This document shows positions 17,325 through 28,600 of a stretch of 64,000 bases of DNA, piece by piece. The stretch's first letter is position 1. The number at the start of each line of letters is the position of its first letter. The notes under the pieces are model-generated. The model searched no databases. It saw only the letters and a list, made by a program, of their open reading frames with translations, and was not told where the DNA came from. The position numbers and the translations under genes are program-made. This stretch comes from Halobacillus karajensis (lineage in GTDB: Bacteria; Bacillota; Bacilli; Bacillales; Halobacillaceae): NCBI RefSeq assembly GCF_900108515.1, contig NZ_FNWW01000002.1, positions 186,001-250,000 of the forward strand, given 5' to 3'.

Positions 17325-17353
17325 TTGAATATTGCTCTCCGTATTGCTATAAT
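17325..17353 (+). promoter_or_regulatory. Sigma-A promoter of lepA
   Basis: TTGAAT (17325-17330), 17-bp spacer, perfect TATAAT (17348-17353), 42 bp before the start codon. Confidence 0.8.
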
Positions 17354-17395
17354 CAAGCTAGATATTTGTGTCGAATTCAGTAGGAGTGATTTAAG

Positions 17396-19210
17396 TTGAC
17401 AGCACAATCAAAACAAGAAAGGGTCCGCAATTTTTCGATTATTGCCCATATCGACCACGGGAAATCGACACTTGCTGATCGTATTTTAGAGAAAACGAAA
17501 GCCTTAACACAAAGAGAAATGAAAGAACAATTCCTTGACGCGATGGATCTTGAGCGTGAGCGTGGGATTACAATTAAATTAAATGCCGTCCAGTTGAGTT
17601 ACGAAGCTAACAATGGTGAAGATTATACGTTTCATTTAATCGACACCCCGGGTCACGTAGACTTTACATATGAGGTCTCAAGAAGTTTAGCAGCCTGTGA
17701 AGGGGCGATCCTCGTAGTAGATGCTGCCCAGGGGATAGAAGCTCAAACCCTAGCCAATGTTTACTTGGCGTTAGAAAATGACCTGGAAATTATTCCAGTG
17801 ATAAATAAAATCGACCTGCCAGGTGCTGATCCCGAACGAATTAAACAGGAAATTGAAGATGTCATTGGGATCGACGCCTCTGATGCTATCCTTGCGTCAG
17901 CGAAGGAAGGCGTTGGGATTGAAGAAATATTAGAAAGGATTGTCACGGATATCCCTGCTCCTGAAGGGGATAAGAATGATCCTACGAAAGCTTTGATTTT
18001 TGATTCCCTTTATGATTCTTACCGTGGAGTAGTTGCTTATACGTGTGTCCGTGAAGGCTCGATCAAAGTCGGGGATAAGATCAAGATGATGGCTACAGGG
18101 AAAGAGTTTGAAGTTAATGAACTGGGTGTTTTCCGTCCAACCCCAACCCCGCTGAAAGAGCTAAATGTCGGGGATGTCGGATTTTTGACAGCTTCCATCA
18201 AGAATATTGGTGACAGCCGGGTCGGTGATACGATTACACTTGCTGATAAACCGGCAGCGGAACCACTTCCCGGCTATAAGAAAATGAATCCAATGGTCTT
18301 TTGCGGGATGTACCCGGTGGATGCGAACAAATACAATGATTTAAGGGATGCACTTGAGCGCCTGGAGCTCAACGATTCTTCCCTTCAATTTGAACCTGAA
18401 ACATCACAGGCGCTTGGTTTTGGATTCCGTTGCGGCTTCCTAGGAATGCTTCATATGGAAATTATCCAGGAACGGATTGAGCGAGAGTACAAAATTGATC
18501 TTATTACGACAGCTCCGAGTGTTATTTATCAAGTAACCCTTACGGATGGCTCTGTCATTGATGTGGATAATCCATCTATGATGCCGGATAATCAAAGGCT
18601 GGATGAAGTCCAAGAGCCTTATGTCAAAGCAACAATCATGGTACCGAATGATTATGTAGGACCTGTGATGGAAATATGCCAGCGGAAGCGAGGCAATTTC
18701 ATAGACATGCAATATTTAGATGATAACAGGGTTAATATTGTTTATGAAATTCCATTGTCTGAAATTGTTTATGATTTCTTTGACTCTCTTAAGTCTCAAA
18801 CAAAAGGATACGCCTCTTTTGATTATGACTTGATTGGTTATCGTGTATCTAACCTCGTGAAAATGGATATCTTGCTGAATGGAGATACCATTGATGCCCT
18901 TTCCTTTATCGTTCACCGTGATTTTGCTTACGAGCGTGGTAAGCTGATTGCTGAGAAACTTAAGGAACTGATACCAAGGCAGCAGTTTGAAGTTCCTGTC
19001 CAAGCTGCAATCGGGAACAAAATTGTTGCGCGTTCTACAATTAAAGCCATGCGTAAGAATGTTCTCTCCAAATGTTATGGTGGAGATATTTCCCGTAAAC
19101 GTAAATTGTTAGAAAAGCAAAAAGAAGGGAAAAAGCGTATGAAGATGGTAGGGTCAGTGGAAGTACCTCAGGAGGCCTTCATGTCTGTTCTTGATTTGAA
19201 TGAAGACTAA
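17396..19210 (+). CDS. lepA: Elongation factor 4 (LepA)
   Basis: A 604-residue translational GTPase related to EF-G that acts on stalled or assembling ribosomes. G1 AHIDHGKST is at residues 17-25, DTPGHVDF near 83, NKIDLP near 138; the LepA-specific C-terminal domain includes [20 protein letters not shown]. Length is standard. TTG start with TAGGAGTGA upstream. Own promoter and terminator. Confidence 0.98.
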   Translation: MTAQSKQERVRNFSIIAHIDHGKSTLADRILEKTKALTQREMKEQFLDAMDLERERGITIKLNAVQLSYEANNGEDYTFHLIDTPGHVDFTYEVSRSLAACEGAILVVDAAQGIEAQTLANVYLALENDLEIIPVINKIDLPGADPERIKQEIEDVIGIDASDAILASAKEGVGIEEILERIVTDIPAPEGDKNDPTKALIFDSLYDSYRGVVAYTCVREGSIKVGDKIKMMATGKEFEVNELGVFRPTPTPLKELNVGDVGFLTASIKNIGDSRVGDTITLADKPAAEPLPGYKKMNPMVFCGMYPVDANKYNDLRDALERLELNDSSLQFEPETSQALGFGFRCGFLGMLHMEIIQERIEREYKIDLITTAPSVIYQVTLTDGSVIDVDNPSMMPDNQRLDEVQEPYVKATIMVPNDYVGPVMEICQRKRGNFIDMQYLDDNRVNIVYEIPLSEIVYDFFDSLKSQTKGYASFDYDLIGYRVSNLVKMDILLNGDTIDALSFIVHRDFAYERGKLIAEKLKELIPRQQFEVPVQAAIGNKIVARSTIKAMRKNVLSKCYGGDISRKRKLLEKQKEGKKRMKMVGSVEVPQEAFMSVLDLNED

Positions 19211-19229
19211 AGCTTAAGTATGACGGGTG

Positions 19230-19261
19230 AAACCGCAGGAGATATTCTCTTGCGGTTTTCC
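19230..19261 (+). terminator. Terminator of lepA
   Basis: Stem AAACCGCA/TGCGGTTT (19230-19237 and 19251-19258) with TTT. It ends just before the hemW ribosome binding site. Confidence 0.75.
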
Positions 19262-19282
19262 TTATGAAAGGTGGAAACAACC

Positions 19283-20422
19283 ATGAAAATTTCATCCGCT
19301 TATATCCACATTCCTTTTTGTCAGCAAATTTGTCATTATTGTGATTTTACAAAGTTCTTTTATAATGAACGGCTGGCCGATGAGTATTTGGAGGCGTTAG
19401 AAAAAGAGATAAACACATATATCCCTGGAGAAAAAGCAAATGTCCGTACAATATTTGTTGGGGGAGGGACACCGACAGCTGTAAATCACAAACAATTGGA
19501 AAAACTTTTACAAATGATTGATGATCATTTTGACATTTCTGGTTGTGAAGAATATACGTTTGAAGCGAATCCAGGGGATCTTGATCAAGAAAAAGTAAGA
19601 TTGCTAAAAGCTTATGGCGTGGATAGAATCTCGCTTGGTGTTCAGGTTTTTGATGACGAAATGCTTGAAAAGATTGGGCGTGTCCATAAAGTGAAAGATG
19701 TGTACACGAATATTGATCGGCTGCTCCAAGCCGGATTATCCAATATCAGTATTGATTTAATGTATGCCTTACCTGGACAGACGGTAAAAGATTTTGAAAA
19801 AACGATCGATGAGGCTTTGCAGTTTGATTTGCCGCATTATTCTTCCTATTCCCTTCAAATTGAGCCGAAAACTGTGTTTTACCAACGCTATAAAAAGGGT
19901 AAGCTCTCCAAGGCGAAAGAAGATGATGAAGCTGAAATGTATGAGCTTCTCCAACAGAAGCTAACGAAAGCGGGAGCCATTCAGTATGAAATCAGTAACT
20001 TTGCTAAACCTGGGTTTGAAAGCAAACACAACTTGACATACTGGAATAACGAATATTATTTCGGGATTGGTGCCGGCGCTCATGGCTATCTGCCAGGGAA
20101 GCGAACGATTAATATCCGTCCTCTCCCAGCTTATGTTAAGAAAGCTTTTGAGGATGGAAAACCTATTCTGCATGAAGAACCTATTGGCTTGAAAGAACAA
20201 TTGGAAGAAGAAATGTTTCTTGGTTTGAGAAAATCCAAAGGCGTTTCTAAAGAGCTTTTCAGAGAAAAATACGGAAAAACACTTACAGATGTTTTTGGCC
20301 GCAAACTTACTGATTTGAAAAACCGTGAGTTAATAGCAGAAGATAGTGAAAACATCCGCCTTACACCCAAGGGACGTATTTTAGGAAATGAAGTATTTCA
20401 GGAATTTCTATTGGATGAGTAA
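19283..20422 (+). CDS. hemW: Radical SAM heme chaperone HemW
   Basis: A 379-residue radical SAM protein of the HemN-like branch now assigned to heme handling (HemW) and not coproporphyrinogen oxidation. The 4Fe-4S motif CQQICHYCDF (CxxxCxxC) is near residues 14-23, GGGTPT near 64 and the HemW C-terminal domain follows. AAAGGTGG precedes ATG 19283; the in-frame GTG at 19271 overlaps that site. The genuine HemN motif with a fourth nearby cysteine is not seen, which favours HemW. Confidence 0.92.
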   Translation: MKISSAYIHIPFCQQICHYCDFTKFFYNERLADEYLEALEKEINTYIPGEKANVRTIFVGGGTPTAVNHKQLEKLLQMIDDHFDISGCEEYTFEANPGDLDQEKVRLLKAYGVDRISLGVQVFDDEMLEKIGRVHKVKDVYTNIDRLLQAGLSNISIDLMYALPGQTVKDFEKTIDEALQFDLPHYSSYSLQIEPKTVFYQRYKKGKLSKAKEDDEAEMYELLQQKLTKAGAIQYEISNFAKPGFESKHNLTYWNNEYYFGIGAGAHGYLPGKRTINIRPLPAYVKKAFEDGKPILHEEPIGLKEQLEEEMFLGLRKSKGVSKELFREKYGKTLTDVFGRKLTDLKNRELIAEDSENIRLTPKGRILGNEVFQEFLLDE

Positions 20423-20432
20423 TCATCAGATT

Positions 20433-20463
20433 TCTTTTTCATTGTCGCAGACAATGAAAAAGA
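20433..20463. terminator. Perfect inverted repeat after hemW, probable terminator
   Basis: 14-bp arms ending TTTTTCATTGTC/GACAATGAAAAA around GCA; the T tract is inside the stem, so strength is uncertain. Confidence 0.5.
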
Positions 20464-20522
20464 GTGATGGTAGAGTTCATATTGAAGTGGAGATCAAGCT
20501 GTATTGTTCACGACGAACACAG

Positions 20523-20664
20523 TGTTGACCTTCATTTTGTTTGGCAAAGGCTGGAGGAGGATGAACACACTTCTGTTCATGGGGCGTTTAGGTACCCTTC
20601 TGAAGTACCTATAACGCACCCAAACACTTTAATGAGATCTAATCCTGGGGGATTGGGGTCAACA
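20523..20664 (+). ncRNA. Candidate multi-branched RNA between hemW and hrcA
   Basis: A long-range stem TGTTGACC/GGTCAACA (20523-20530 and 20657-20664) closes a region holding three hairpins: ATGAACA/TGTTCAT (20561-20567, 20574-20580), GCGT-AGGTAC/GTACCT-ACGC flanked by GGG/CCC (20581-20621), and AATCC/GGATT (20641-20645, 20650-20654). A weak open frame crosses it but has no ribosome binding site and no recognisable protein. The strand is unproven: the element precedes the hrcA promoter, and no obvious terminator follows on the plus strand. No known family is recognised. Confidence 0.38.
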
Positions 20665-20687
20665 GTTAAAAAAAAGGGCCATATCCG

Positions 20688-20754
20688 TTGACATCAATAT
20701 CCCCTTTTGATAATTTATTAATTAGATTTAGCACTCACCATAAACGAGTGCTAA
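20688..20754 (+). promoter_or_regulatory. hrcA promoter and CIRCE operator
   Basis: TTGACA at 20688-20693 with TAATTT 17 bp downstream (20711-20716), followed by a perfect CIRCE element, TTAGCACTC-N9-GAGTGCTAA, at 20728-20754. HrcA binds CIRCE and represses the operon until heat shock titrates GroE. Confidence 0.95.
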
Positions 20755-20769
20755 CAGGGGTGATCATCG

Positions 20770-21792
20770 ATGTTAACAGATAGACAGTTGCTCATTTTGC
20801 AGGTCATAATTGATGATTTCATTCTGACTGCCCAACCTATAGGTTCGCGGTCCATTGCTAAGAAAGATGCTGTGACATTTAGTTCCGCAACAATTAGGAA
20901 TGAAATGGCTGATTTAGAGGAAATGGGGTTCATTGAGAAAACCCATTCGTCCTCAGGGAGAGTCCCTTCTGAAAAAGGGTATCGCTTCTATGTCGACCAC
21001 CTTCTTTCTCCCTTACGTCTTACCAGTAAGGAAATTCTGACAATCAGAGAAGCTTTTGATGATAAGATGATGGAGTTTGAACGTGTGGTGCAAAAGTCAG
21101 CAGGGATACTCTCTGACTTAACCAATTACACGTCCATTGTGCTTGGACCAGAAGTGTTTGAGACAAAATTGAAGCAATTGCAGATTGTTCCTTTGTCAGA
21201 GCAGTCTGCCATCGCCATTTTGGTTACAGATACGGGTCATGTCGAGCACCGGGCTTTTAACGTTCCTGTAGAAATCAAGGGTGTAGACTTAGAGAAGATG
21301 GTGAACATCTTAAACAGCCGGCTCGAGGGAGTTCCTTTGGTGAAGTTGCATGAGAAACTCTATACTGAAATCAATGATCTATTGAAAACACATACGGATC
21401 AGCATGAAGAAGCTTTTCAATACCTTCGTGCCGCTCTCGTAGATGAACATCCTACAAAGCTGTATATTGGTGGGAAGACGAATATTCTTATGCAGCCTGA
21501 GTTTCGGGACCTTGAGAAAGTGCGGTCCCTCTACGCTACCATTGAACAGGAAAATGAAATGGCTGATTTACTCCGAACTGGGGAAGATGGGATTCAGGTG
21601 CGTATTGGACAGGAAAATCCTTATGATGCTATGCAGAACTGCAGCCTGATTACAGCCAGCTATCAACTGGGAAACGACCAGTACGGCACTATTGCACTGC
21701 TGGGGCCCACTCGAATGGAGTATAACCGTATGTTTTCATTAATGAATGTCTTATCCAAGCATATGACAAATACCTTCCGGGGCTGGTACTAG
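20770..21792 (+). CDS. hrcA: Heat-inducible transcription repressor HrcA
   Basis: A 340-residue repressor of class I heat-shock genes. The N-terminal winged helix (LTDRQLLILQVIIDDFI, PIGSRSIAKK, SATIRNEMADLEEMGFIEKTHSSSGRVPSEKGYRFYVDHL in pieces) is canonical; a GAF-like domain and dimerisation helices follow. It is the first gene of hrcA-grpE-dnaK-dnaJ, with its own binding site 16 bases upstream, so it is autoregulated. AGGGGTGAT precedes the ATG. Confidence 0.97.
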   Translation: MLTDRQLLILQVIIDDFILTAQPIGSRSIAKKDAVTFSSATIRNEMADLEEMGFIEKTHSSSGRVPSEKGYRFYVDHLLSPLRLTSKEILTIREAFDDKMMEFERVVQKSAGILSDLTNYTSIVLGPEVFETKLKQLQIVPLSEQSAIAILVTDTGHVEHRAFNVPVEIKGVDLEKMVNILNSRLEGVPLVKLHEKLYTEINDLLKTHTDQHEEAFQYLRAALVDEHPTKLYIGGKTNILMQPEFRDLEKVRSLYATIEQENEMADLLRTGEDGIQVRIGQENPYDAMQNCSLITASYQLGNDQYGTIALLGPTRMEYNRMFSLMNVLSKHMTNTFRGWY

Positions 21793-21912
21793 AACGGAAT
21801 GGAGATATGAGATGGGAAATCCCCATCGCTTCTTATTGGTCTATTGCTTTTTCAGGATATTGATTCATGTTATAGTCAGTAACGGTGTAAAGGAAAGTAG
21901 GAGGTGGAAGTC

Positions 21913-22452
21913 ATGGAAGAGAATAAGCAAGAAATCATCGATGAAAAAGATGAATCACAAAATGAAGAGATTGAAGCTGAGACTGAGGTAGTTGAAGAGG
22001 AGCCGAATGAGCTTGAACAACTACGTCAGGAGAAAGAAGAAATCAACAATCGACTGCTTCGTCTGCAAGCGGATTATGATAATTTCCGCCGCCGTACTCA
22101 GAAAGAAAAAGAGGCGGATAGGAAGTATAGATCTCAGAGCTTGGTAGAAGAATTGATCCCTGCTTTGGATAACTTTGAAAGAGCTCTCCAGGTTGAAGTG
22201 GATGGCGATTCAGCTAAAAACTTTGCTAATGGTATGAAAATGGTTTATGACCAATTCAAAGCGGCTCTGGAAAAAGAGGGTGTGGAAGAAATTCCTGCTA
22301 AAGGAGAGGAATTCGATCCCCACATGCACCAGGCGATCATGCAAGTCGAAGATGAAAACTATGAGAGCAATATCGTAGTAGAAGAATTGCAAAAAGGGTA
22401 TCGCTTGAAAGATCGGGTTATCCGCCCGTCAATGGTAAAAGTAAATCAATAA
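21913..22452 (+). CDS. grpE: Nucleotide exchange factor GrpE
   Basis: A 179-residue dimeric exchange factor that releases ADP from DnaK. The acidic N-terminal tail is followed by a long coiled coil ([20 protein letters not shown]) and the conserved [12 protein letters not shown]; the C-terminal beta-wing has FDPHMHQAI and [30 protein letters not shown] places the start at ATG 21913, not GTG 21904. The 120-bp gap after hrcA holds a weak GATGGG/CCCATC hairpin only. Confidence 0.97.
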   Translation: MEENKQEIIDEKDESQNEEIEAETEVVEEEPNELEQLRQEKEEINNRLLRLQADYDNFRRRTQKEKEADRKYRSQSLVEELIPALDNFERALQVEVDGDSAKNFANGMKMVYDQFKAALEKEGVEEIPAKGEEFDPHMHQAIMQVEDENYESNIVVEELQKGYRLKDRVIRPSMVKVNQ

Positions 22453-22457
22453 TTTGA

Positions 22458-24320
<1,863 letters not shown>

Positions 24321-24332
24321 GATAAAGTAAGA

Positions 24333-24373
24333 AAAAAAGTCAAAGTCAGGTTCTTCTTGACTTTGACTTTTTT
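24333..24373 (+). terminator. Terminator/attenuator between dnaK and dnaJ
   Basis: 16-bp stem AAAAAAGTCAAAGTCA/TGACTTTGACTTTTTT around nine bases. Reduced readthrough to dnaJ is expected. Confidence 0.85.
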
Positions 24374-24463
24374 CATGAAGAAGAAAATTAGTCAGTTTGC
24401 CTGCCTTCATATAGAATGTTAATATAAAATTTATGTAATAGCGTCCGGGAGAGTGATCGACAA

Positions 24464-25594
24464 GTGAGTAAACGAGATTATTATGAAGTCCTTGGCGTGT
24501 CCAAGGATGCTTCGAAAGATGAAATAAAGAAAGCCTATCGTAAACTGGCGCGTAAGTATCACCCAGACGTCAGTGAAGAAGAAAACGCTTCGGAGAAGTT
24601 TAAAGAAGCCAAAGAAGCTTATGAAACATTAAGTGATCAACAGAAGCGTGCCCAATATGACCAGTTCGGCCATGCTGGTCCAAACCAAGGTGGATTTGGT
24701 GGTTTCGGTGGAGGCGCTGAAGATTTCGGTGGTTTTGGTGATATTTTCGATATGTTCTTTGGAGGGGGCGGCCGTCGTCGCGACCCGAATGCTCCGCGTA
24801 AAGGAGCAGATCTACAGTACACAATGACGCTTCAGTTCGAAGAAGCAATTTTTGGGAAATCTACAGATATTGAAATTCCGGCCGAAGAAGATTGTGATAC
24901 ATGTGACGGATCTGGAGCCAAACCGGGAACTTCTCCTGAAACCTGCTCACACTGTCAAGGAACAGGGCAAGTTAACCAAGAACAAAACACACCGTTTGGC
25001 CGTGTGGTCAATCGCCGTGTCTGTCATCATTGCCAAGGAACAGGGAAGGTTATTAAAGACAAATGTAATACCTGTGGTGGAGAGGGCCGTGTGAAGACAC
25101 GCAAGAAAATCCACCTGGATATTCCAGCGGGAATTGATGATGGTCAGCAAATCCGTGTCCAAGGAAAAGGTGAAGAAGGAGCCAATGGTGGGCCAGCAGG
25201 GGACTTGTTTGTAGTTATCCGTGTCCAGCCTCATGAATTTTTCCAACGTGAAGGGGACCACATTTTCTGCGAAATTCCACTGACGTTTGCCCAAGCTGCT
25301 CTCGGTGACGAGATTGAAGTGCCAACTGTACATGGCAACGTCAAGTTGAAAGTACCTGCAGGAACTCAGACAGGGAAGACCTTCCGTCTGAGAGAAAAAG
25401 GTGCTCCAAATGTTCATGGCAGAGGACAGGGTGACCAACACGTTAAGATGAAAGTAATCACACCTAAGAATTTGACAGAAAGACAAAAAGAATTACTTCG
25501 TGAATTTAATGATATTAGTGGAAATGAGGCCACGGATGAGCAGCATGGAAACTTTTTTGAGCGTATGAAGCGTGCGTTTAAAGGTGATAGCTAA
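24464..25594 (+). CDS. dnaJ: Hsp40 co-chaperone DnaJ
   Basis: A 376-residue partner of DnaK. J-domain with HPD at YHPDVSEEE near 34, a Gly/Phe-rich linker (residues 75-105), and four zinc-binding CxxCxGxG repeats ([32 protein letters not shown]), then two beta-barrel substrate domains. GTG start behind GGGAGAGTG. It is the last gene of the heat-shock operon. Confidence 0.98.
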   Translation: MSKRDYYEVLGVSKDASKDEIKKAYRKLARKYHPDVSEEENASEKFKEAKEAYETLSDQQKRAQYDQFGHAGPNQGGFGGFGGGAEDFGGFGDIFDMFFGGGGRRRDPNAPRKGADLQYTMTLQFEEAIFGKSTDIEIPAEEDCDTCDGSGAKPGTSPETCSHCQGTGQVNQEQNTPFGRVVNRRVCHHCQGTGKVIKDKCNTCGGEGRVKTRKKIHLDIPAGIDDGQQIRVQGKGEEGANGGPAGDLFVVIRVQPHEFFQREGDHIFCEIPLTFAQAALGDEIEVPTVHGNVKLKVPAGTQTGKTFRLREKGAPNVHGRGQGDQHVKMKVITPKNLTERQKELLREFNDISGNEATDEQHGNFFERMKRAFKGDS

Positions 25595-25607
25595 AGATTA
25601 AAGGAAG

Positions 25608-25675
25608 GTGTCTGTACGATTGATTATTAGGGTTTTTCAAGGTGAATTTCCCGTTCCTTCGTGCAGGCACTTTTT
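25608..25675 (+). terminator. Long-stem terminator after dnaJ
   Basis: 12-bp stem GTGTCTGTACGA/TCGTGCAGGCAC (two G-U pairs, 25608-25619 and 25659-25670) with a 39-base loop and TTTTT. The loop is unusually large for an intrinsic terminator. Confidence 0.55.
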
Positions 25676-25753
25676 ATTGTAAGAAACAGTCTATTAAGGA
25701 AGAATGAGACTTTTTTTTATTTAGAAAATTATAATGAAGAGGGTGGATCATAA

Positions 25754-26692
25754 ATGAAATGGTCTGAAGTGTGTATCCATACAACTACCGAAGCGATCGA
25801 ACCAGTCTCGAATATCCTACATGAATCAGGAGCAAGTGGAGTGGTAATTGAAGATCCTTCAGATATGAAGAAGACAAAGACAAAGCTTGGAGAAATATAT
25901 GAATTGAATCCTGATGATTATCCTTCTGAGGGTGTTTATGTAAAAGCGTACTTGCCCTTGAATAGTTTCCTTGGAGAAACAGTCGATGGGATTAAACAGT
26001 CTGTAACGAATCTTACGGATTTCGGCATTGATATCGGCCATAATAACGTAACTATAAGCGAAATTCATGAAGAAGATTGGGCTACGGCGTGGAAAAAATA
26101 TTATAAGCCTGTAAAAATATCAGAAAGAATGACGATCATCCCGACGTGGGAAGAATATACACCGGTGTCGAGTGATGAAATTATTATAGAAATGGATCCG
26201 GGAATGGCTTTTGGGACAGGGACTCACCCAACAACTGTCTTAAGCATCCAGGCACTAGAACAGTATTTAAGCAAAGGAGATCAAATCCTGGATGTTGGCT
26301 CAGGATCCGGTATTTTAAGTGTCGCTTCTGTCCTTTTAGGCGCTGAGCATGCTCATGCATATGACCTTGATGATGTTGCCGTCTCTAGTACGAAGAATAA
26401 TGCTGTATTAAATGGTGTTGAAAATAAGGTAACAGCCAAAGTGAATGACCTCCTTGAAGGAGTTGACTGGGAAGCAGACTTAATTGTATCTAATATCCTG
26501 GCAGAAATTATTATTAAATTTACCAATGATGCCTACCGTGTGGTTAAGCCAGGGGGTTACTTCATTACATGCGGGATTATATCAGGCAGAAAAGAAATGG
26601 TTCATGATCGGTTAATCCAATCAGGATTTGAAATTGTTGAAACCAATAAAATGGAAGATTGGATAAGTATTATCGCCAGAAAACCGGAGTGA
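25754..26692 (+). CDS. prmA: Ribosomal protein L11 methyltransferase
   Basis: A 312-residue enzyme that trimethylates amino groups of L11. The N-terminal substrate domain starts MKWSEVCIHTT; EEDWATAWKKYYKP near 110, the GTGTHPTT loop near 155 and SAM motif I LDVGSGSGILSV near 178 are family hallmarks, with SNILAEII as the NPPY-like motif IV equivalent. A TATAAT at 25730-25735 suggests a local promoter with poor -35. It is paired with rsmE, four bases downstream. Confidence 0.95.
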   Translation: MKWSEVCIHTTTEAIEPVSNILHESGASGVVIEDPSDMKKTKTKLGEIYELNPDDYPSEGVYVKAYLPLNSFLGETVDGIKQSVTNLTDFGIDIGHNNVTISEIHEEDWATAWKKYYKPVKISERMTIIPTWEEYTPVSSDEIIIEMDPGMAFGTGTHPTTVLSIQALEQYLSKGDQILDVGSGSGILSVASVLLGAEHAHAYDLDDVAVSSTKNNAVLNGVENKVTAKVNDLLEGVDWEADLIVSNILAEIIIKFTNDAYRVVKPGGYFITCGIISGRKEMVHDRLIQSGFEIVETNKMEDWISIIARKPE

Positions 26693-26696
26693 TTTC

Positions 26697-27440
26697 ATGC
26701 AGCGTTATTTTGTTGAAGAAACAAGGTGGGAAAATGACATCCTGCGTATTAGCGGGGATGACTCCCATCATATTGTGAGAGTCATGAGAATGAAGGCAGG
26801 GGACGAACTGATTGCGATCCATCCTGAAAAGGGTCCGGCTCATTGCAAAATCGCGGAAATCTCAGAGGGGTCTGTTTCATGTAAAGTGATGAATTGGGTT
26901 GAGGAAGAAAGAGAAATGCCTGTGCACGTAACTATTGTAGCGAGTCTTGGAAAAGGAGACAAGCTTGAACAGATTGTTCAAAAAGGTACGGAACTTGGTG
27001 CTTCTTCATTCATACCGTATCAGGCTGATCGTTCAGTGGCAAAGTGGGACGCTAAGAAAGAACCCAAAAAAATTCAACGTTTGCAAAAGATTGCAAAAGA
27101 GGCTTGTGAGCAGTCTGAGCGTACTTTTGTCCCTGATGTCAAAAGTGTACACACATTGGACCAAATCCTTAAACTCAGAGAAAACTACGATTATTGCTTT
27201 TTCGGCTATGCAGATGAAGCGAGACACTCGAACGCAGGAACACTAAAACACGCTTTAAAACCTGTTAAAGATGAACAGTCTATTTTAGTTGCTTTTGGCC
27301 CTGAGGGGGGTTTTTCAGAGTTGGAAGTGGAAAGGTTTAAACAATCGGACTTTTCATCAATTACACTAGGCCCGCGAATTTTACGGATGGAAACTGCCCC
27401 ACTCTACTTTTTATCAACCCTTTCCTTTATGATGGAATAA
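26697..27440 (+). CDS. rsmE: 16S rRNA m3U1498 methyltransferase
   Basis: A 247-residue SPOUT-class enzyme that methylates N3 of U1498 in 16S rRNA. The N-terminal PUA-like domain (DDSHHIVRVMRMKAGD) precedes the knotted SAM-binding end with FGPEGGFSELE and LGPRILRMETAPL. In B. subtilis the next gene is the tRNA methylthiotransferase mtaB; here deoC follows instead. Confidence 0.95.
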   Translation: MQRYFVEETRWENDILRISGDDSHHIVRVMRMKAGDELIAIHPEKGPAHCKIAEISEGSVSCKVMNWVEEEREMPVHVTIVASLGKGDKLEQIVQKGTELGASSFIPYQADRSVAKWDAKKEPKKIQRLQKIAKEACEQSERTFVPDVKSVHTLDQILKLRENYDYCFFGYADEARHSNAGTLKHALKPVKDEQSILVAFGPEGGFSELEVERFKQSDFSSITLGPRILRMETAPLYFLSTLSFMME

Positions 27441-27469
27441 AATTTGCAGTTCCACGAACTGGCTCGCAT

Positions 27470-27492
27470 TTTAATCGCTTTCATGCTAAAAT
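27470..27492 (+). promoter_or_regulatory. cre-like site and extended -10 promoter of deoC
   Basis: TGAAAGCGATTAAA on the minus strand (27483-27470) fits the CcpA consensus TGWAANCGNTNWCA at all but one fixed position. It overlaps the upstream half of a TGCTAAAAT extended -10 (27484-27492). Confidence 0.55.
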
Positions 27493-27537
27493 GAAAGAGA
27501 TGTACGAACAACTTAATTTTGGAGGGACAATTTCATT

Positions 27538-28209
27538 ATGGAACAAAATTTAGCTAAAATGATTGATCATACACAATTAAAACCGGATACACCTAAAGAA
27601 AAAATCACTCAAATTTGTGAAGAAGCCAAAGAACATCATTTTGCTTCTGTTTGTGTCAACCCTCACTGGGTAGCTCACTGTGCAGATTTATTGGAAGGTA
27701 CAGATGTGAAGGTATGTACAGTTATTGGTTTTCCGCTTGGTGCTACAACAAAAGAAACAAAAGCATTTGAAACAAAACAAGCCATTGAAAAAGGTGCGAC
27801 TGAAGTTGATATGGTTATCAATGTTGGTGAACTGAAGTCTGGAAATAAGGACCTTGTTCAACAAGATATCGAAGCGGTTGTCCGGGAAGCAGAAGGGAAA
27901 GCGCTCGTTAAAGTAATTATTGAAACTTCCTTATTGTCCGAAGATGAAAAGGTTGTTGCTTCTGAGCTTGCTAAAGCTGCTGGAGCGGACTTTGTAAAGA
28001 CATCTACAGGATTCTCCGGTGGTGGAGCGACAGTAGAGGATATCAGCCTTATGCGTAAAACAGTAGGCCCTGATATGGGTGTGAAAGCCTCTGGCGGAGT
28101 ACGTGATTATGAAGGAGCAAAAGCTATGATCGAAGCAGGCGCGACTCGTATTGGTGCAAGCTCTGGTATTGCCATTGTTAATGGTGGACAAGGTACATCA
28201 GATTATTAA
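27538..28209 (+). CDS. deoC: Deoxyribose-phosphate aldolase
   Basis: A 223-residue class I aldolase that splits 2-deoxyribose 5-phosphate into glyceraldehyde 3-phosphate and acetaldehyde in deoxynucleoside catabolism. The Schiff-base lysine lies in [11 protein letters not shown] near 123; [15 protein letters not shown] and VKTSTGF are the other active-site segments. Strong TTGGAGGGAC site. It is monocistronic between its own promoter with a cre-like operator and a terminator, apart from the usual nucleoside-catabolic partners. Confidence 0.97.
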   Translation: MEQNLAKMIDHTQLKPDTPKEKITQICEEAKEHHFASVCVNPHWVAHCADLLEGTDVKVCTVIGFPLGATTKETKAFETKQAIEKGATEVDMVINVGELKSGNKDLVQQDIEAVVREAEGKALVKVIIETSLLSEDEKVVASELAKAAGADFVKTSTGFSGGGATVEDISLMRKTVGPDMGVKASGGVRDYEGAKAMIEAGATRIGASSGIAIVNGGQGTSDY

Positions 28210-28219
28210 TATTTCCTTC

Positions 28220-28249
28220 AAAAGCCACCAGCTTTTCGGTGGCTTTTAT
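28220..28249 (+). terminator. Terminator of deoC
   Basis: Stem AAAAGCCACC/GGTGGCTTTT with an eight-base loop. Confidence 0.9.
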
Positions 28250-28308
28250 AGGTTTTCAAATTATAGACTACTTCAATTAGAAGAAAAATTCCTATCTTTT
28301 AAAAAAAG

Positions 28309-28337
28309 TTGACCATATGACGTGCATATAATATAAT
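28309..28337 (+). promoter_or_regulatory. Sigma-A promoter of rpsU
   Basis: TTGACC (28309-28314), 17-bp spacer, perfect TATAAT (28332-28337). Confidence 0.85.
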
Positions 28338-28406
28338 TGTCAAAGGTATGGGGGGTTCCCATACAAGAGAAACAGTTTTGTTTGCTTCGGAGGGAGGGAA
28401 ATTAGC

Positions 28407-28580
28407 ATGTCAAAAACAACTCGCGTTCGTAAAAACGAGTCTCTTGAAGATGCTCTTCGTCGCTTTAAGCGTGATGTATCAAAAAGTGGTACATTAGCCG
28501 AATATCGTAAGCGTGAATATTACGATAAGCCTAGCGTACGCCGTAAGAAAAAGTCTGAGGCGGCTAGAAAGCGTAAGTAA
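28407..28580 (+). CDS. rpsU: 30S ribosomal protein S21
   Basis: A 57-residue very basic protein, [20 protein letters not shown] at the start and [14 protein letters not shown] at the end, the standard Bacillus S21. GGAGGGAGGGAAATTAGC precedes the ATG. It is co-transcribed with yqeY, 20 bp downstream, from the promoter at 28309. Confidence 0.97.
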   Translation: MSKTTRVRKNESLEDALRRFKRDVSKSGTLAEYRKREYYDKPSVRRKKKSEAARKRK

Positions 28581-28600
28581 TTGAAGAGGGTGTTGAAGAG

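Noticed and set aside
20464-20691. 75-codon frame between hemW and hrcA
   Set aside because: No ribosome binding site, odd composition, and complete overlap with the multi-branched fold.
24947-25486. 179-codon frame antisense to dnaJ
   Set aside because: Shadow frame opposite highly expressed dnaJ; no promoter, ribosome binding site or family signature.
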